Assembly: GCA_037968575.1 (NCBI GenBank)
Contig: JBBKVR010000029.1
Span: forward strand, 1 to 64,000
Length of the DNA: 64,000 nt
Direction of reading: 5' to 3'
DNA from: UBA2137 sp037968575
Lineage (GTDB): Bacteria; Pseudomonadota; Alphaproteobacteria; Micavibrionales; Micavibrionaceae
Positions within the stretch are counted from its first letter, which is position 1; each line of letters starts with the position of its first letter. Position numbers and translations under genes: made by a program. Below, in pieces: positions 48,628 to 57,077 of this stretch. A model generated the notes under the pieces. The model saw nothing but the letters and a program-made list of their open reading frames with translations, searched no databases and was not told the DNA's origin.

Positions 48628-51065
48628 AGACCGCCTGTGCCTGTTGTTGGTGATGTTTGTTGTTCACCAGCAGGGGGAGAGGATGTATCAGGAAGTTCAG
48701 AAAATGGATCATTTGGATAGACGGGTCCTATCTGTCCTGTTGCATCATAAGGTTGTCCTGAGACCGCACCATCATCAATAATAACAACACGGTCTTCTGG
48801 TACAGTGCCTGGAACAAAGGCTTCCCAAATCCCGCTCTCATCCAACGGTGAAACACGCCGCCCCGTCTTTGGATTAACGCGCACCAATTGAATACCTTCA
48901 GGAACACGGAACGGAATAGCGGGCTTATTTTGAAGAGCATCTGTTACGAATTCTTTGAAAACTGGAAGGGCAACGGACGAGCCTGTCTCTTTGTTACCTA
49001 GAGGTTTTGGATCATCCATACCCATATAGACACCCACAACCATGTCTGGAGAAAAGCCAATAAACCATGCATCTTTAGACTCATTTGTTGTCCCTGTTTT
49101 ACCGCCAAGAGGACGATTGAGTTCTTTTAAGCGAACGGCTGTTCCCCTTTCTGCAACACCCTCAAGGATTGAAACAATTTGGTAGATGGTTTGTGGGTTG
49201 CCAATTTGAGGACGATTATCAGGAACATTAGGAACGGATTGTTCATCCCATCGGATTTTAGGGCCACAATTTGGGCATTTCCTATCATCGTATTTGTAGA
49301 CTGTTTCACCGTAACGGTTTTGAATTCTATCAATGATTGTTGGAACAATTTTACGCCCACCATTTACCAGCATTGCATAACCATTAGTGATGTCTATAAG
49401 CGTGGTTTCGGCTGAACCTAGAGCATTTGCAAGATGGGGCTTTAAGTCTTTGTAGACCCCAAATTTTTCTGAGGTCTCCGCGATTTTGTCCATACCGATG
49501 TGGTGAGCAAGGCGAACAGTCATCAAGTTACGTGATTTCTCAACACCAACGCGGATAGGTGTTGGACCGTAAAAGGTATTGGAATAATTTTTAGGGCGCC
49601 AAAAGTGACCAGGCCTGTCTTGATATTCAAAAGGTGCGTCGAGCACCAGAGTTGAGGGCGTATAGCCTTCTTGTAAAGCTGTTAGATAGACAAAAGGTTT
49701 AAAGGCAGAGCCAGGCTGACGCTTGGCTTGAGTGGCGCGATTATATTGGCTGTTATCAAATTTCCATCCACCTTGCATAGCAAGAACACGACCTGTATGC
49801 GGATCAATAACAATAATAGCACCTTGGATTTTTGGGATTTGTTTGAGCGCATAGCTTTTATCTTTGTTTTTCTCAACCATAACCACATCACCAGCTTTGA
49901 GCGGTTTGTTTGATGACCATTTCACATCTGCTTCGGGGATTGTGCCTTTTGAGCCATCTTCGAAACCAATTGAACCGCTAGACTCGAGTACTATGGCGAG
50001 TAACCAATCTTTTAGAAAGCCTTCAGGTTGTGCAATTTCTTTTAATTTTTCTTCAAAACCACTTGTACTCAAACCACTCTTTACAGGACCTCTCCAACCA
50101 TGACGGCGATCATAATTTGTAAGCCCGTCACGTAAAGCTTTAACCGCAATATTTTGATAAGTCGGATCAACGGTTGAGCGAATAGATAGACCTTCCTTGT
50201 AAATACTGTCATTCCCGTAATGCTCTATCATTTCACGGCGGACTTCTTCAGCAAAATAGGCGGCTTCGACAATACGATTTTCATCACGTGGAACAACTTC
50301 AAGAGGCTTCAGTTTAGCAAGTTCAGCCCCACCCTCTGTAACAAAGTCTTCCTCTTCCATGCGGTCAATAACCCAGTTACGGCGTGCAATGGCTGCCTCT
50401 TTTTTACGTGTGGGGTGATAATTATTTGGGGCCTTGGGAAGGGCTGCAAGATAAGCAACTTCATCCACTGTTAAGTCATCCAGTGATTTGTTGAAGTAAT
50501 TAATGGCAGCGGATGCAACACCATAAGATCGTTTTCCAAGAAAAATTTCATTGAGGTAAAGTTCTAAAATTCTATCCTTGTCCATCGCCTTATCCATGCG
50601 ATAAGCAACAATAGCTTCTTTGATTTTACGTGTGTAAGAGACTTCGTTGGTGAGTAAAAAGTTTTTTGCAACTTGTTGTGTAATTGTTGAGGCACCAATC
50701 TGGCGTTTTCCTGTACCGTAATTTTGAAGGTTGGATAACATGGCTCGTGCAATCGCCATCGGGTCAACGCCCTTGTGCGTGTAGAAGTTTTTATCTTCTG
50801 CAGCGAGAAATGCATTTTTTACAAGGTCAGGAATTTCTTCACTAGGAATAAAAATACGATTTTCTTGGGCAAACTCTGCGAGTAAGCGCCCATCCCCTGC
50901 GTGAACGCGCGTTACAACGGGAGGCTCATAATCTTTGAGCGCAGAATAGTCTGGCAAGTCATGCGAGTAATAAGAAAAAATCCCGATAATCGCCAAAACA
51001 CCACCAATCGCTCCGAGCAAACCCAGAGACACAACCCACAAGAAAAATGTTCCGATAAACTTCAT
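48621..51065 (-). CDS. mrcA: Penicillin-binding protein 1A
   Basis: An 814-residue bifunctional peptidoglycan synthase. One N-terminal membrane helix (~6-30) is followed by GT51 transglycosylase (FLAAEDKNFYTHKGVD, GASTITQQVAKNFLL, RKIKEAIVAYRMD). The transpeptidase domain has the Ser-x-x-Lys in RQPGSAFKPFVYLTAL, then KSRNLMTVRLA and GGKTGTTNESKDAWF. A Pro/Ser-rich tail ends it. Divergent from the vanX-like gene. Confidence 0.96.
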   Translation of the reverse strand: MKFIGTFFLWVVSLGLLGAIGGVLAIIGIFSYYSHDLPDYSALKDYEPPVVTRVHAGDGRLLAEFAQENRIFIPSEEIPDLVKNAFLAAEDKNFYTHKGVDPMAIARAMLSNLQNYGTGKRQIGASTITQQVAKNFLLTNEVSYTRKIKEAIVAYRMDKAMDKDRILELYLNEIFLGKRSYGVASAAINYFNKSLDDLTVDEVAYLAALPKAPNNYHPTRKKEAAIARRNWVIDRMEEEDFVTEGGAELAKLKPLEVVPRDENRIVEAAYFAEEVRREMIEHYGNDSIYKEGLSIRSTVDPTYQNIAVKALRDGLTNYDRRHGWRGPVKSGLSTSGFEEKLKEIAQPEGFLKDWLLAIVLESSGSIGFEDGSKGTIPEADVKWSSNKPLKAGDVVMVEKNKDKSYALKQIPKIQGAIIVIDPHTGRVLAMQGGWKFDNSQYNRATQAKRQPGSAFKPFVYLTALQEGYTPSTLVLDAPFEYQDRPGHFWRPKNYSNTFYGPTPIRVGVEKSRNLMTVRLAHHIGMDKIAETSEKFGVYKDLKPHLANALGSAETTLIDITNGYAMLVNGGRKIVPTIIDRIQNRYGETVYKYDDRKCPNCGPKIRWDEQSVPNVPDNRPQIGNPQTIYQIVSILEGVAERGTAVRLKELNRPLGGKTGTTNESKDAWFIGFSPDMVVGVYMGMDDPKPLGNKETGSSVALPVFKEFVTDALQNKPAIPFRVPEGIQLVRVNPKTGRRVSPLDESGIWEAFVPGTVPEDRVVIIDDGAVSGQPYDATGQIGPVYPNDPFSELPDTSSPPAGEQQTSPTTGTGGLY

Positions 51066-51096
51066 ATATTCTTTGATATAGCTTGATAGTTAGAAA

Positions 51097-51777
51097 ATGA
51101 CTAGACTTAACCTTATGAGCAAAACAATATCACCTTCCGATCTGATTTGCATGAACGAATATGAGTCATCCCACGCTTTGCGCGTTGATCTTGTTTACGC
51201 GGATGCAAGCCATCCTGAAAATCCATTTAAAGAGGCGATTTACAAGCAAGATGCCCGGCTCTGGCTTCACAAGGATTTGGCAGAAATCGTTCTAAAAGCC
51301 TCGGAGTTTGCCCATACGATAGGACGAAAACTTGTCTTAAAAGATGGATTACGACCTGTCGATGCGCAACAAAAGATGCTTGAGACAGACATGGTTAAGG
51401 CAAATATGCATTGGCTTATTACACCAAGAGTACTGTCGTCTCCTAGAATGGGTGGACATCCCAGAGGTATGGCAATTGATTTGACAATAGAAGATGAAAG
51501 CGGGAGAGCACTCGATTTTGGAACTTCGTTTGATGCTTTACCACCAAAAGATGGACCCAACATTGCGGCACGAGATTACATGGATCTACCCCAAGAGGCT
51601 TTAAAAAATAGAAAGTATTTAGAGCGGATAATGCATGAAGCTGCACACTTGTGCGGACGGGAAATTTGGCCATTAACAAGTGAATGGTGGGACTTTCGTT
51701 TCAAAAATGAAGTTTATAATGAGTATGCGCCACTCTCTGATAAAGATTTACCGTTTCAAATTACTTTCCAAGAATAA
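51097..51777 (+). CDS. VanX/DdpX-type D-Ala-D-Ala dipeptidase
   Basis: A 226-residue M15D-like peptidase, starting at ATG 51097 or possibly ATG 51115. It has the zinc motif GGHPRGMAIDLTIED (His and Asp ligands) and, at the end, TSEWWDF where VanX has EWWH, which would replace one zinc ligand His by Asp. Known family role: hydrolysis of D-Ala-D-Ala from peptidoglycan recycling or for vancomycin resistance. No vanH/vanA-type genes are present, so recycling is more likely. It sits next to PBP1A, divergently. Confidence 0.82.
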   Translation: MTRLNLMSKTISPSDLICMNEYESSHALRVDLVYADASHPENPFKEAIYKQDARLWLHKDLAEIVLKASEFAHTIGRKLVLKDGLRPVDAQQKMLETDMVKANMHWLITPRVLSSPRMGGHPRGMAIDLTIEDESGRALDFGTSFDALPPKDGPNIAARDYMDLPQEALKNRKYLERIMHEAAHLCGREIWPLTSEWWDFRFKNEVYNEYAPLSDKDLPFQITFQE

Positions 51778-52522
51778 TCCAAAGCCCTGCAAGTACAGCA
51801 AAACCCACAAATACATTTTTAATTGTCTGCGGGTTGGTTATGAGCATCAGTTTTGTGCTGTAGTGACTTGCTATACCCATGACTACCGCAAGAAGCCCAG
51901 CATAAAGCGTGTTTTCAAAACTAATGTAGCCATAGTAGGCGTATATAAAGGCACTCACGCCCGCTACAACGACCCAGCTTAACCCGCCCGTAGCGGCAGA
52001 CTGTAAAATTGTAAAGCCAAAGCAAGATATATTTATTAAGCGGTAAATAATCCCTGAGCCGCCAGCAAAAAAGCCAGCATAGATATTGGTTAAGGCGTGA
52101 AGAAATAAACCTAAAACATGATATTTAAATTTTCTTTGCTTTTCTTCAATGCCAACTTTTCGTGTCAGTATAAATAATAAAGCCGAGAGAATAATCAGAC
52201 TACCTATAATTTCTGTTAAAAAATCAGGAGGTGTTCTTATGGCCAGAACTGTACCAGCAATAGAACCAATAATAGCTAAAATCAAAAGTGCTGGAACAAA
52301 CTTCCACTTCACATGATTTGCTACAAGCATGTGCCTACTAATTACAATCCAAGAAATGAAAGAAGAAAACATATTCATTGCTAAGGCTTCTTTAATTTCA
52401 AAACCTACAAACAAGAGCACAGGAATGACGATAAGACTGGAAGAAGCGGTGAAGGGGCCAGTAATGCCTGCCAATATTCCAGTTACGAGAAGAACAAATA
52501 AAGTGAAGAATTCAATTTCCAT
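51761..52522 (-). CDS. TauE/SafE-family membrane transporter
   Basis: A 253-residue, about eight-helix membrane protein. The start LFVLLVTGILAGITGPFTASSSLIVIPVLL, in part GILAGITGPF, matches the Gly-rich first repeat of TauE/SafE sulfite/sulfonate exporters. A second repeat (GFFAGGSGIIYRLINI) follows. Substrate not predictable. ATG 52522 is used. It converges on the dipeptidase gene and overlaps it by 17 bases. The MFS gene is upstream on the same strand with a 16-base gap. Confidence 0.86.
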   Translation of the reverse strand: MEIEFFTLFVLLVTGILAGITGPFTASSSLIVIPVLLFVGFEIKEALAMNMFSSFISWIVISRHMLVANHVKWKFVPALLILAIIGSIAGTVLAIRTPPDFLTEIIGSLIILSALLFILTRKVGIEEKQRKFKYHVLGLFLHALTNIYAGFFAGGSGIIYRLINISCFGFTILQSAATGGLSWVVVAGVSAFIYAYYGYISFENTLYAGLLAVVMGIASHYSTKLMLITNPQTIKNVFVGFAVLAGLWIILGK

Positions 52523-52538
52523 CAAAAAAGACTATTCA

Positions 52539-53801
52539 TTATTTACTAGAATGAGAAGTGTTCTCTTGGGAGGCTTTCGCTGCCATTTGGGCGGTGATGT
52601 AAGAAGGTTTATCAGGTAGAGCGATGTAATCTCCGCGGTCTTCTGGCGCGACAGCATCTGTAAACCCAATTCTGAACATTGCGAAAACGAGTGTTATTAA
52701 ACAGAATATTGGAGGCATGAAGAAAAATGTTGTTTGCCCGAATAGAGACATCGCAGAGCCAACTATAATTGGACCTATAAGCGCGCCCGTACCATTGATA
52801 AGGATAAGTGTTGCACTGGCTTGAACGATTTCTTCTTCGTTCAAACGGTCATTCACATGCGTTGCAGAAACACTATAAATGGTAAGCATTAATCCACTCA
52901 TAAGGGTGATGGCAAGGTAGTCAAAATAAGTGACGTTGTGCATGGTAAGCATTCCCGCAGCGGTTCCTGCCAAGCAAATTCCAAATAATATGATTGCTAA
53001 GACTTTGCGTCTGTCGATTTTGTCGGAGAGCCAACCGACAGGGTATTGCAAAAGCATGCCTGAAATTACTAGCATTGCCATGAAAAATGAAACGTCTTTT
53101 GGCGTCATTCCACTATTCACTCCATAAATGGGGGCAATTACTAAAAAGGTAGTTGAAGTCATACCTGCAACAAAACACCCTAAAATGCCAAGAGGGGCAA
53201 GTTTAATGAGATGTGAAATGGAAACACTTTTTGGTGCCTCATATTTTGGTTGAGGTCTTTTACTTAAGGACAGAGGAATAATTGCCAGTGACAACACAAC
53301 AGAATTCAAAACAAAAAGTTGATAGCCTGTTGGATCAGCAACATTCAAAAGCAACTGCGCGCCAGTCAATGCGATAAACACGGTGACCATATAGATACTC
53401 AAAACCTGCCCACGGTTTTTCTTGGTGGATGTAGCATTCAGCCAACTCTCGGAAATGATAAAAATTGCAGCAAAGCTGAAACCATTAAGACCACGTAAAA
53501 TTGCCCAAGCAATGGGTGAGTCCGACAAAGTATAGATGAGAGCAACGGCAGAAGCGCATGATGCAAAAGCGGCATAAACACGGATATGACCAACATTTTT
53601 GATAAGCTTTGGCGTTATTATGCAACCGCTCAAATAGCCGACATAATAAGTAGCTAAGACAATCGAGAGAGTTGCTGTATCAAAACCGATAAGCGCACCA
53701 CGGACACCAAGCAGAGTTGCTTGTAACCCATTTCCCAAAACAAGGAGAAGGATTCCAGCAAAAATAGGCCATGTACTTAGAATGGTTTTCTTGGTGGTCA
53801 T
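52539..53801 (-). CDS. MFS transporter, YcaD-like
   Basis: A ~420-residue, twelve-helix major facilitator. ATG 53801 (MTTKKTILSTWPIF) is chosen. The frame also runs open upstream. Motifs: FDTATLSIVLATYYVGYLSG, ISESWLNATSTKKNRGQVLSIYM (the ESWLN...RGQVL signature of the YcaD group), and LLQYPVGWLSDKIDRRKVL as motif A. The hydrophilic tail ends in Ser. Substrate unknown. Confidence 0.88.
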   Translation of the reverse strand: MTTKKTILSTWPIFAGILLLVLGNGLQATLLGVRGALIGFDTATLSIVLATYYVGYLSGCIITPKLIKNVGHIRVYAAFASCASAVALIYTLSDSPIAWAILRGLNGFSFAAIFIISESWLNATSTKKNRGQVLSIYMVTVFIALTGAQLLLNVADPTGYQLFVLNSVVLSLAIIPLSLSKRPQPKYEAPKSVSISHLIKLAPLGILGCFVAGMTSTTFLVIAPIYGVNSGMTPKDVSFFMAMLVISGMLLQYPVGWLSDKIDRRKVLAIILFGICLAGTAAGMLTMHNVTYFDYLAITLMSGLMLTIYSVSATHVNDRLNEEEIVQASATLILINGTGALIGPIIVGSAMSLFGQTTFFFMPPIFCLITLVFAMFRIGFTDAVAPEDRGDYIALPDKPSYITAQMAAKASQENTSHSSK

Positions 53802-53896
53802 ATTGAGCCCTATGAAGCAATAAAATGGCGCGAAGAATTTCGCTTGCCGCTTACTTATCAAGTTTACGCAAACTGTCAATAATGAAAATGAAAATT

Positions 53897-54679
53897 TTAG
53901 GAAATATGTTCGGCGTGTTTTGCAATTGGACCGTCTGCGCGACCATTAATAAATTGGTCAACATACTCATTGCCTGATTTATCCAGTTTTGAGACAGGAC
54001 CTGACCAGATAATTTTTCCGTCATAAATCATGGCAACTTTATCAGCTATTTTACGAACGGATGCCATATCGTGTGTAATTGACAGGGCTGTAGCACCTAA
54101 ATCATTCACACATTTCTTGATAAGGTCGTTAATAACGTCCGCCATAATGGGATCAAGCCCAGTGGTTGGTTCATCAAAGAAAATGATTTCTGGATTGGAA
54201 GCAATGGCGCGTGCTAAACCTATGCGTTTTTGCATACCTCCGGAGAGTTCTGCTGGGTAAAGATCAGCAACGGCGGGACCCATTCCAACGGCAGAGATTT
54301 TTTGTAGTGCTATTTCACGTGCCTCGTCTCTGTCCATTCTGCGTCCATATATCAAACCAAAGGCAACGTTTTCCCAGACAGGCATAGAGTCAAAAAGAGC
54401 ACCTCCTTGGAATAACATTCCAAACTTACCCATCATGACATCATGTTCCTCGCTAGACATTTTGGAGGTGTCTTTGCCATCAACTTCAATGAGACCACTA
54501 TCAGGTTTCAACAAATCAAGAATACATTTAAGAGTGACGGACTTCCCTGAACCTGAACCCCCAATGACAACCAAAGATTCACCTTCGGCAACTTCTAAAT
54601 CAACACCTTTAAGAACGTCCTTTGTCCCAAAAGATTTTTTAACGTCTCTCATCAAGATTTTTGGTGTTGCTTTGCTCAT
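53897..54679 (-). CDS. mlaF: MlaF-type ABC ATPase
   Basis: A 260-residue ATP-binding subunit. Walker A GGSGSGKSVTLK, the signature ELSGGMQKRIGLARAI, Walker B EIIFFDEPTTGLDPIM and the H-loop SITHDMAS are intact. Known role: powers phospholipid transport between the inner and outer membrane with MlaE, MlaD and MlaC. It overlaps mlaE by 4 bases. No mlaD gene follows: the next gene downstream is the MFS transporter. Confidence 0.92.
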   Translation of the reverse strand: MSKATPKILMRDVKKSFGTKDVLKGVDLEVAEGESLVVIGGSGSGKSVTLKCILDLLKPDSGLIEVDGKDTSKMSSEEHDVMMGKFGMLFQGGALFDSMPVWENVAFGLIYGRRMDRDEAREIALQKISAVGMGPAVADLYPAELSGGMQKRIGLARAIASNPEIIFFDEPTTGLDPIMADVINDLIKKCVNDLGATALSITHDMASVRKIADKVAMIYDGKIIWSGPVSKLDKSGNEYVDQFINGRADGPIAKHAEHIS

Positions 54680-55470
54680 GAGAAAAACACCTGTGTGAGG
54701 ATGTAGTTAAAGATAAGAATAAGAATAGAGCCTGCCACAACGGCGTTTGTAGTCGCTTTACCAACACCTTGTGCGCCACGCCCAGAATGGAAGCCGTGAT
54801 AGCAACCCATCAGTGTAACAATGAATCCAAAAGCGGAAGCCTTAACCAACCCTGAGACAACATCCATTGTGTTTAGCACGTCCCAGCTTTGGCTTAAATA
54901 ATTTGCAGGCGAAAATCCGAGCACATGTATGGAAACAACGTAACCACCTAAAATTCCGATAATGTCACCAATCAAAACAAGAATAGGGAGCATTAATGTT
55001 CCCGCGATAATGCGGGGGGCAATCAGATACTTAAATGGATTAACCGACAAAGTACGAAGCGCATCAATTTGTTCAGTCACTTTCATTGTTCCGATTTCAG
55101 CGGCAATTGATGCGCCGACACGCCCCGCAACCATAAGACCTGCTAAGACAGGAGCGAGCTCGCGTGTAATAGATAATGTGACAACAGCGGCAATCGCGCT
55201 CTCGGCGTTAAAGCGTGTGAACCCCGTATAGGATTGCAGGGCCAACACCATCCCCGTGAAGAAGGTTGTTAAACCAACGACAGGCAGAGAATAATATCCA
55301 ATGCTCATAAATTGATGGATGAGGTTTTTAAAGAAAAATGGCGGAGTGAAAATGTGCTTTAAGGTATTCCCTATAAAAATGAACAGGCGACCTAACGCAC
55401 CCAGTAGAGACACAACGGTATGACCAACAGTCTGGCAGATATCAGCGATGTTGATGTTGTATGCGTTCAC
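54676..55470 (-). CDS. mlaE: MlaE-type ABC permease
   Basis: A 264-residue membrane protein with about five to six helices. GALGRLFIFIGNTLKHIF begins it. The region with REL-APVLAGLMVAGRVGASIAAEIGTMKVTEQIDALRTL, in part GRVGASIAAEIGTM and EQIDALRTL, is the MlaE/YrbE signature. Start is GTG 55470, with GAGGGG about 8 nt upstream. Partner of mlaF. Confidence 0.93.
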   Translation of the reverse strand: MNAYNINIADICQTVGHTVVSLLGALGRLFIFIGNTLKHIFTPPFFFKNLIHQFMSIGYYSLPVVGLTTFFTGMVLALQSYTGFTRFNAESAIAAVVTLSITRELAPVLAGLMVAGRVGASIAAEIGTMKVTEQIDALRTLSVNPFKYLIAPRIIAGTLMLPILVLIGDIIGILGGYVVSIHVLGFSPANYLSQSWDVLNTMDVVSGLVKASAFGFIVTLMGCYHGFHSGRGAQGVGKATTNAVVAGSILILIFNYILTQVFFS

Positions 55471-55510
55471 TTAAGAACCCCTCATAAAATTTCTATTCAA
55501 AGAGGAATAG

Positions 55511-55539
55511 CATGGGAGGCATCCCATGAAAAGTGTCAA
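55511..55539 (-). promoter_or_regulatory. TTGACA followed by an inverted repeat upstream of mlaE
   Basis: On the minus strand TTGACA (55539-55534) is followed at once by a palindrome with 7-bp arms CATGGGA and TCCCATG (55528-55511). No good -10 is 17 bases away, but 19 bases gives CATGCT. A MerR-like long-spacer promoter is possible, or the arms are an operator or leader hairpin. No regulator is adjacent. Confidence 0.3.
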
Positions 55540-55560
55540 ATCAATAAGTTAAGTCACGAA

Positions 55561-55587
55561 AAAACCCGAAGAAAATCTCCGGGTTTT
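55561..55587 (-). terminator. Intrinsic terminator after the DUF1150 gene
   Basis: Minus-strand AAAACCCG and CGGGTTTT arms with an 11-base loop are followed by more Ts (six in all after the G run). It lies about 14 bases past the DUF1150 stop codon. Confidence 0.72.
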
Positions 55588-55601
55588 GAATTTTTGTAAA
55601 T

Positions 55602-55832
55602 TTAATGAACGCTCACAGCGTTAAGTTCGTTATGAAAGAGACTTCCAAGAGCCATTTCTTTACTGTCATTAATGGTCAAAGGTGTTCCGTCTGCGGCATG
55701 TACTGCAAAGGCATCATGCCCATCCACCTTCACCTGTTTAATGTACGCCATCTCATTCAGTCCCATAGCCTTAAAGTCTCTGGGGCTTAGGCGTCTCAGG
55801 AATTCAACAACCGTTTGTGGTTTGTGGTTCAT
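55602..55832 (-). CDS. DUF1150 family protein
   Basis: A 76-residue protein. FRRLSPRDFKAMGLNEMAYIKQV-like content (LSPRDFKAMGLNEMAYIK) and VDGHDAFAVHAADGTPL are typical of the alphaproteobacterial DUF1150 family, which is often encoded after a small heat-shock protein. No function is established. It is 15 bases after hsp20 and shares its terminator. Confidence 0.86.
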   Translation of the reverse strand: MNHKPQTVVEFLRRLSPRDFKAMGLNEMAYIKQVKVDGHDAFAVHAADGTPLTINDSKEMALGSLFHNELNAVSVH

Positions 55833-55847
55833 ATCAAATATCTCCCC

Positions 55848-56330
55848 TTACTTACGCTTGGAGGGTTTGGAAGGTTCATCCACCTCAATCGCCTTAAGTT
55901 TTCCATTGCTCTGAGGCTCAGAATTTTTGATGGAAATTTTCTTAGCAGATGATTGTGGAATGACGCGCTCCATGTCGATATGAAGAAGGCCATTATTCAA
56001 TGAGGCATCTTTTACCTCAATTCCATCGGCAAGTACGAAACTGCGCTGGAACTGACGAGCTGCGATACCGCGGTGAATGTAAGCGCGAGAGGAATCATCC
56101 TCTTGCTTGCCGCGAATGGTCAGTTGATTGTTTTCAACTTCCACTTCCAAATCATCCATGGTAAAGCCTGCGACTGCAAGCGTAATACGAAGATCATCTT
56201 CGCTTACCTGTTCTATATTGTAAGGGGGGTATGCTTCTCCCGCTGATTTTTTCAAACGGTCAAAGGTCTGCTCAAAATGGTCAAAACCCAAAAATAGAGG
56301 GCTTTCAAATAAAGATAGTCTTGATGACAT
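55848..56330 (-). CDS. Small heat-shock protein (Hsp20/IbpA)
   Basis: A 160-residue alpha-crystallin-domain chaperone that holds unfolding proteins. The N-terminus is SLFESPLFLGFDHFEQTFDRL. The domain has VAGFTMDDLEVEVENNQLTIRGKQ, GIAARQFQRSFVLADGIEV and the AxxxGLL-like NNGLLHIDM. ATG 56330 is chosen because AGGAG is 7 nt upstream. Its 5' leader can fold into a ROSE-like thermometer, and its promoter is at 56401-56430. Confidence 0.95.
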   Translation of the reverse strand: MSSRLSLFESPLFLGFDHFEQTFDRLKKSAGEAYPPYNIEQVSEDDLRITLAVAGFTMDDLEVEVENNQLTIRGKQEDDSSRAYIHRGIAARQFQRSFVLADGIEVKDASLNNGLLHIDMERVIPQSSAKKISIKNSEPQSNGKLKAIEVDEPSKPSKRK

Positions 56331-56336
56331 TGTTCT

Positions 56337-56394
56337 AACTCCTCTGTTGAGCAAGTTAATATGTTACAAGCGACCTCACCATGAGCATCGCTCA
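56337..56394 (-). ncRNA. Candidate ROSE-like RNA thermometer in the hsp20 leader
   Basis: The predicted leader runs from about 56394 to the ATG at 56330. Its last hairpin pairs AACTTGCTC (56357-56349) with GAGGAGTT (56344-56337) around AACA. This masks the AGGAG and leaves one bulged U and a G-G opposition. A U-U-G-C-U opposite the Shine-Dalgarno is the hallmark of ROSE elements in alphaproteobacterial hsp20 leaders. A first hairpin (TGAGC/GCTCA) is near 56394-56382. Confidence 0.6.
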
Positions 56395-56400
56395 ATATGG

Positions 56401-56430
56401 ATTATATATAATTCTACGTGAATAATGCAA
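56401..56430 (-). promoter_or_regulatory. hsp20 promoter
   Basis: Minus-strand -35 TTGCAT (56430-56425) and a perfect -10 TATAAT (56406-56401) have an 18-base spacer. Transcription would start near 56394. The perfect -10 argues for the housekeeping sigma factor, leaving heat control to the RNA. Confidence 0.6.
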
Positions 56431-56452
56431 GTTTGGATGAATGAGGGAATGG

Positions 56453-56629
56453 TTATTTCTTAGCGCGCGTGAAAACGCGATCACAATACCCACAGTCCAC
56501 GCTGTCTCCGCCATCAAATGAGTAATAGACAACAGGGTGTCCCAAAGGCCCTAATCCACCGTCACACGAAACTTCGTCTGTATCGGCAGGAAATTTAATT
56601 GTTTCAGGATTTTTGTAGTCGGGTTTCAT
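56453..56629 (-). CDS. Small zinc-finger protein (zf-CHCC type, 58 aa)
   Basis: Read on the minus strand from ATG 56629, too short for most gene callers. It starts MKPDYKNPETIKFPA, has VSCDGGLGPLGHPVVYYS, then VDCGYCDRVF, and ends TRAKK. This gives C-x~8-H and C-x2-C ligands, as in the NDUFS6-like zinc-finger family, which in mitochondria is part of respiratory complex I. A bacterial role is not proven. It lies between hsp20 and the divergent gene at 56688. Confidence 0.8.
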   Translation of the reverse strand: MKPDYKNPETIKFPADTDEVSCDGGLGPLGHPVVYYSFDGGDSVDCGYCDRVFTRAKK

Positions 56630-56687
56630 GCGTTTTTTTCGCCATTTTGGGGTGACATATTCATGTAATCTTTATACAGTGTCCCTC

Positions 56688-57077
56688 ATGAATGTCCAGA
56701 CTTTGAAATGGAAGCTATCAGGCACGGCTGAGCAACAGCCAGAGAAATTCGTCACGATGGATTTGGAGACGGATAAACTTCTTTATTTATGGGGAGGCTC
56801 TATTGTCTCGTTTGAATGGCTAAAAGAAGGTAGGCCTAAATCAAAAGAGAACTTATCTGATGGTCTTCGTGAGCGTTTTGAGGAATGTGAAAAGGCTCTT
56901 CTCAACAATAAAGAGATTGAACAACCATTGCTTGGCGTTGGCATTTTCAATGGTGTTGAAATTGGAACAGGGCGCGCGACTTTGTGTGTTTTTGCTGCGC
57001 ATAAAGTTCCAACAATCAAATGTTCCATCATGAAATCGATGGAAAAAGAATTCATGAAGCTTTGGAAAAAGGGCTAG
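56688..57077 (+). CDS. Protein of unknown function (129 aa)
   Basis: Not recognised. Start ATG 56688 (MNVQTLKWKLSG) is chosen because the frame upstream would overlap the zinc-finger gene. It is a soluble alpha/beta-looking protein with DLETDKLLYLWGGSIVSFEW, then GVGIFNGVEIGTGRATLCVF and KVPTIKCSIMKSMEKEFMKLWKK. There is no signal peptide. Its stop overlaps the convergent cysS stop by 4 bases. Confidence 0.7.
   Translation: MNVQTLKWKLSGTAEQQPEKFVTMDLETDKLLYLWGGSIVSFEWLKEGRPKSKENLSDGLRERFEECEKALLNNKEIEQPLLGVGIFNGVEIGTGRATLCVFAAHKVPTIKCSIMKSMEKEFMKLWKKG

Noticed and set aside
51097..51777. Vancomycin-resistance cluster
   Set aside because: Only a VanX-like gene is present. There is no VanH, VanA or VanRS product nearby.
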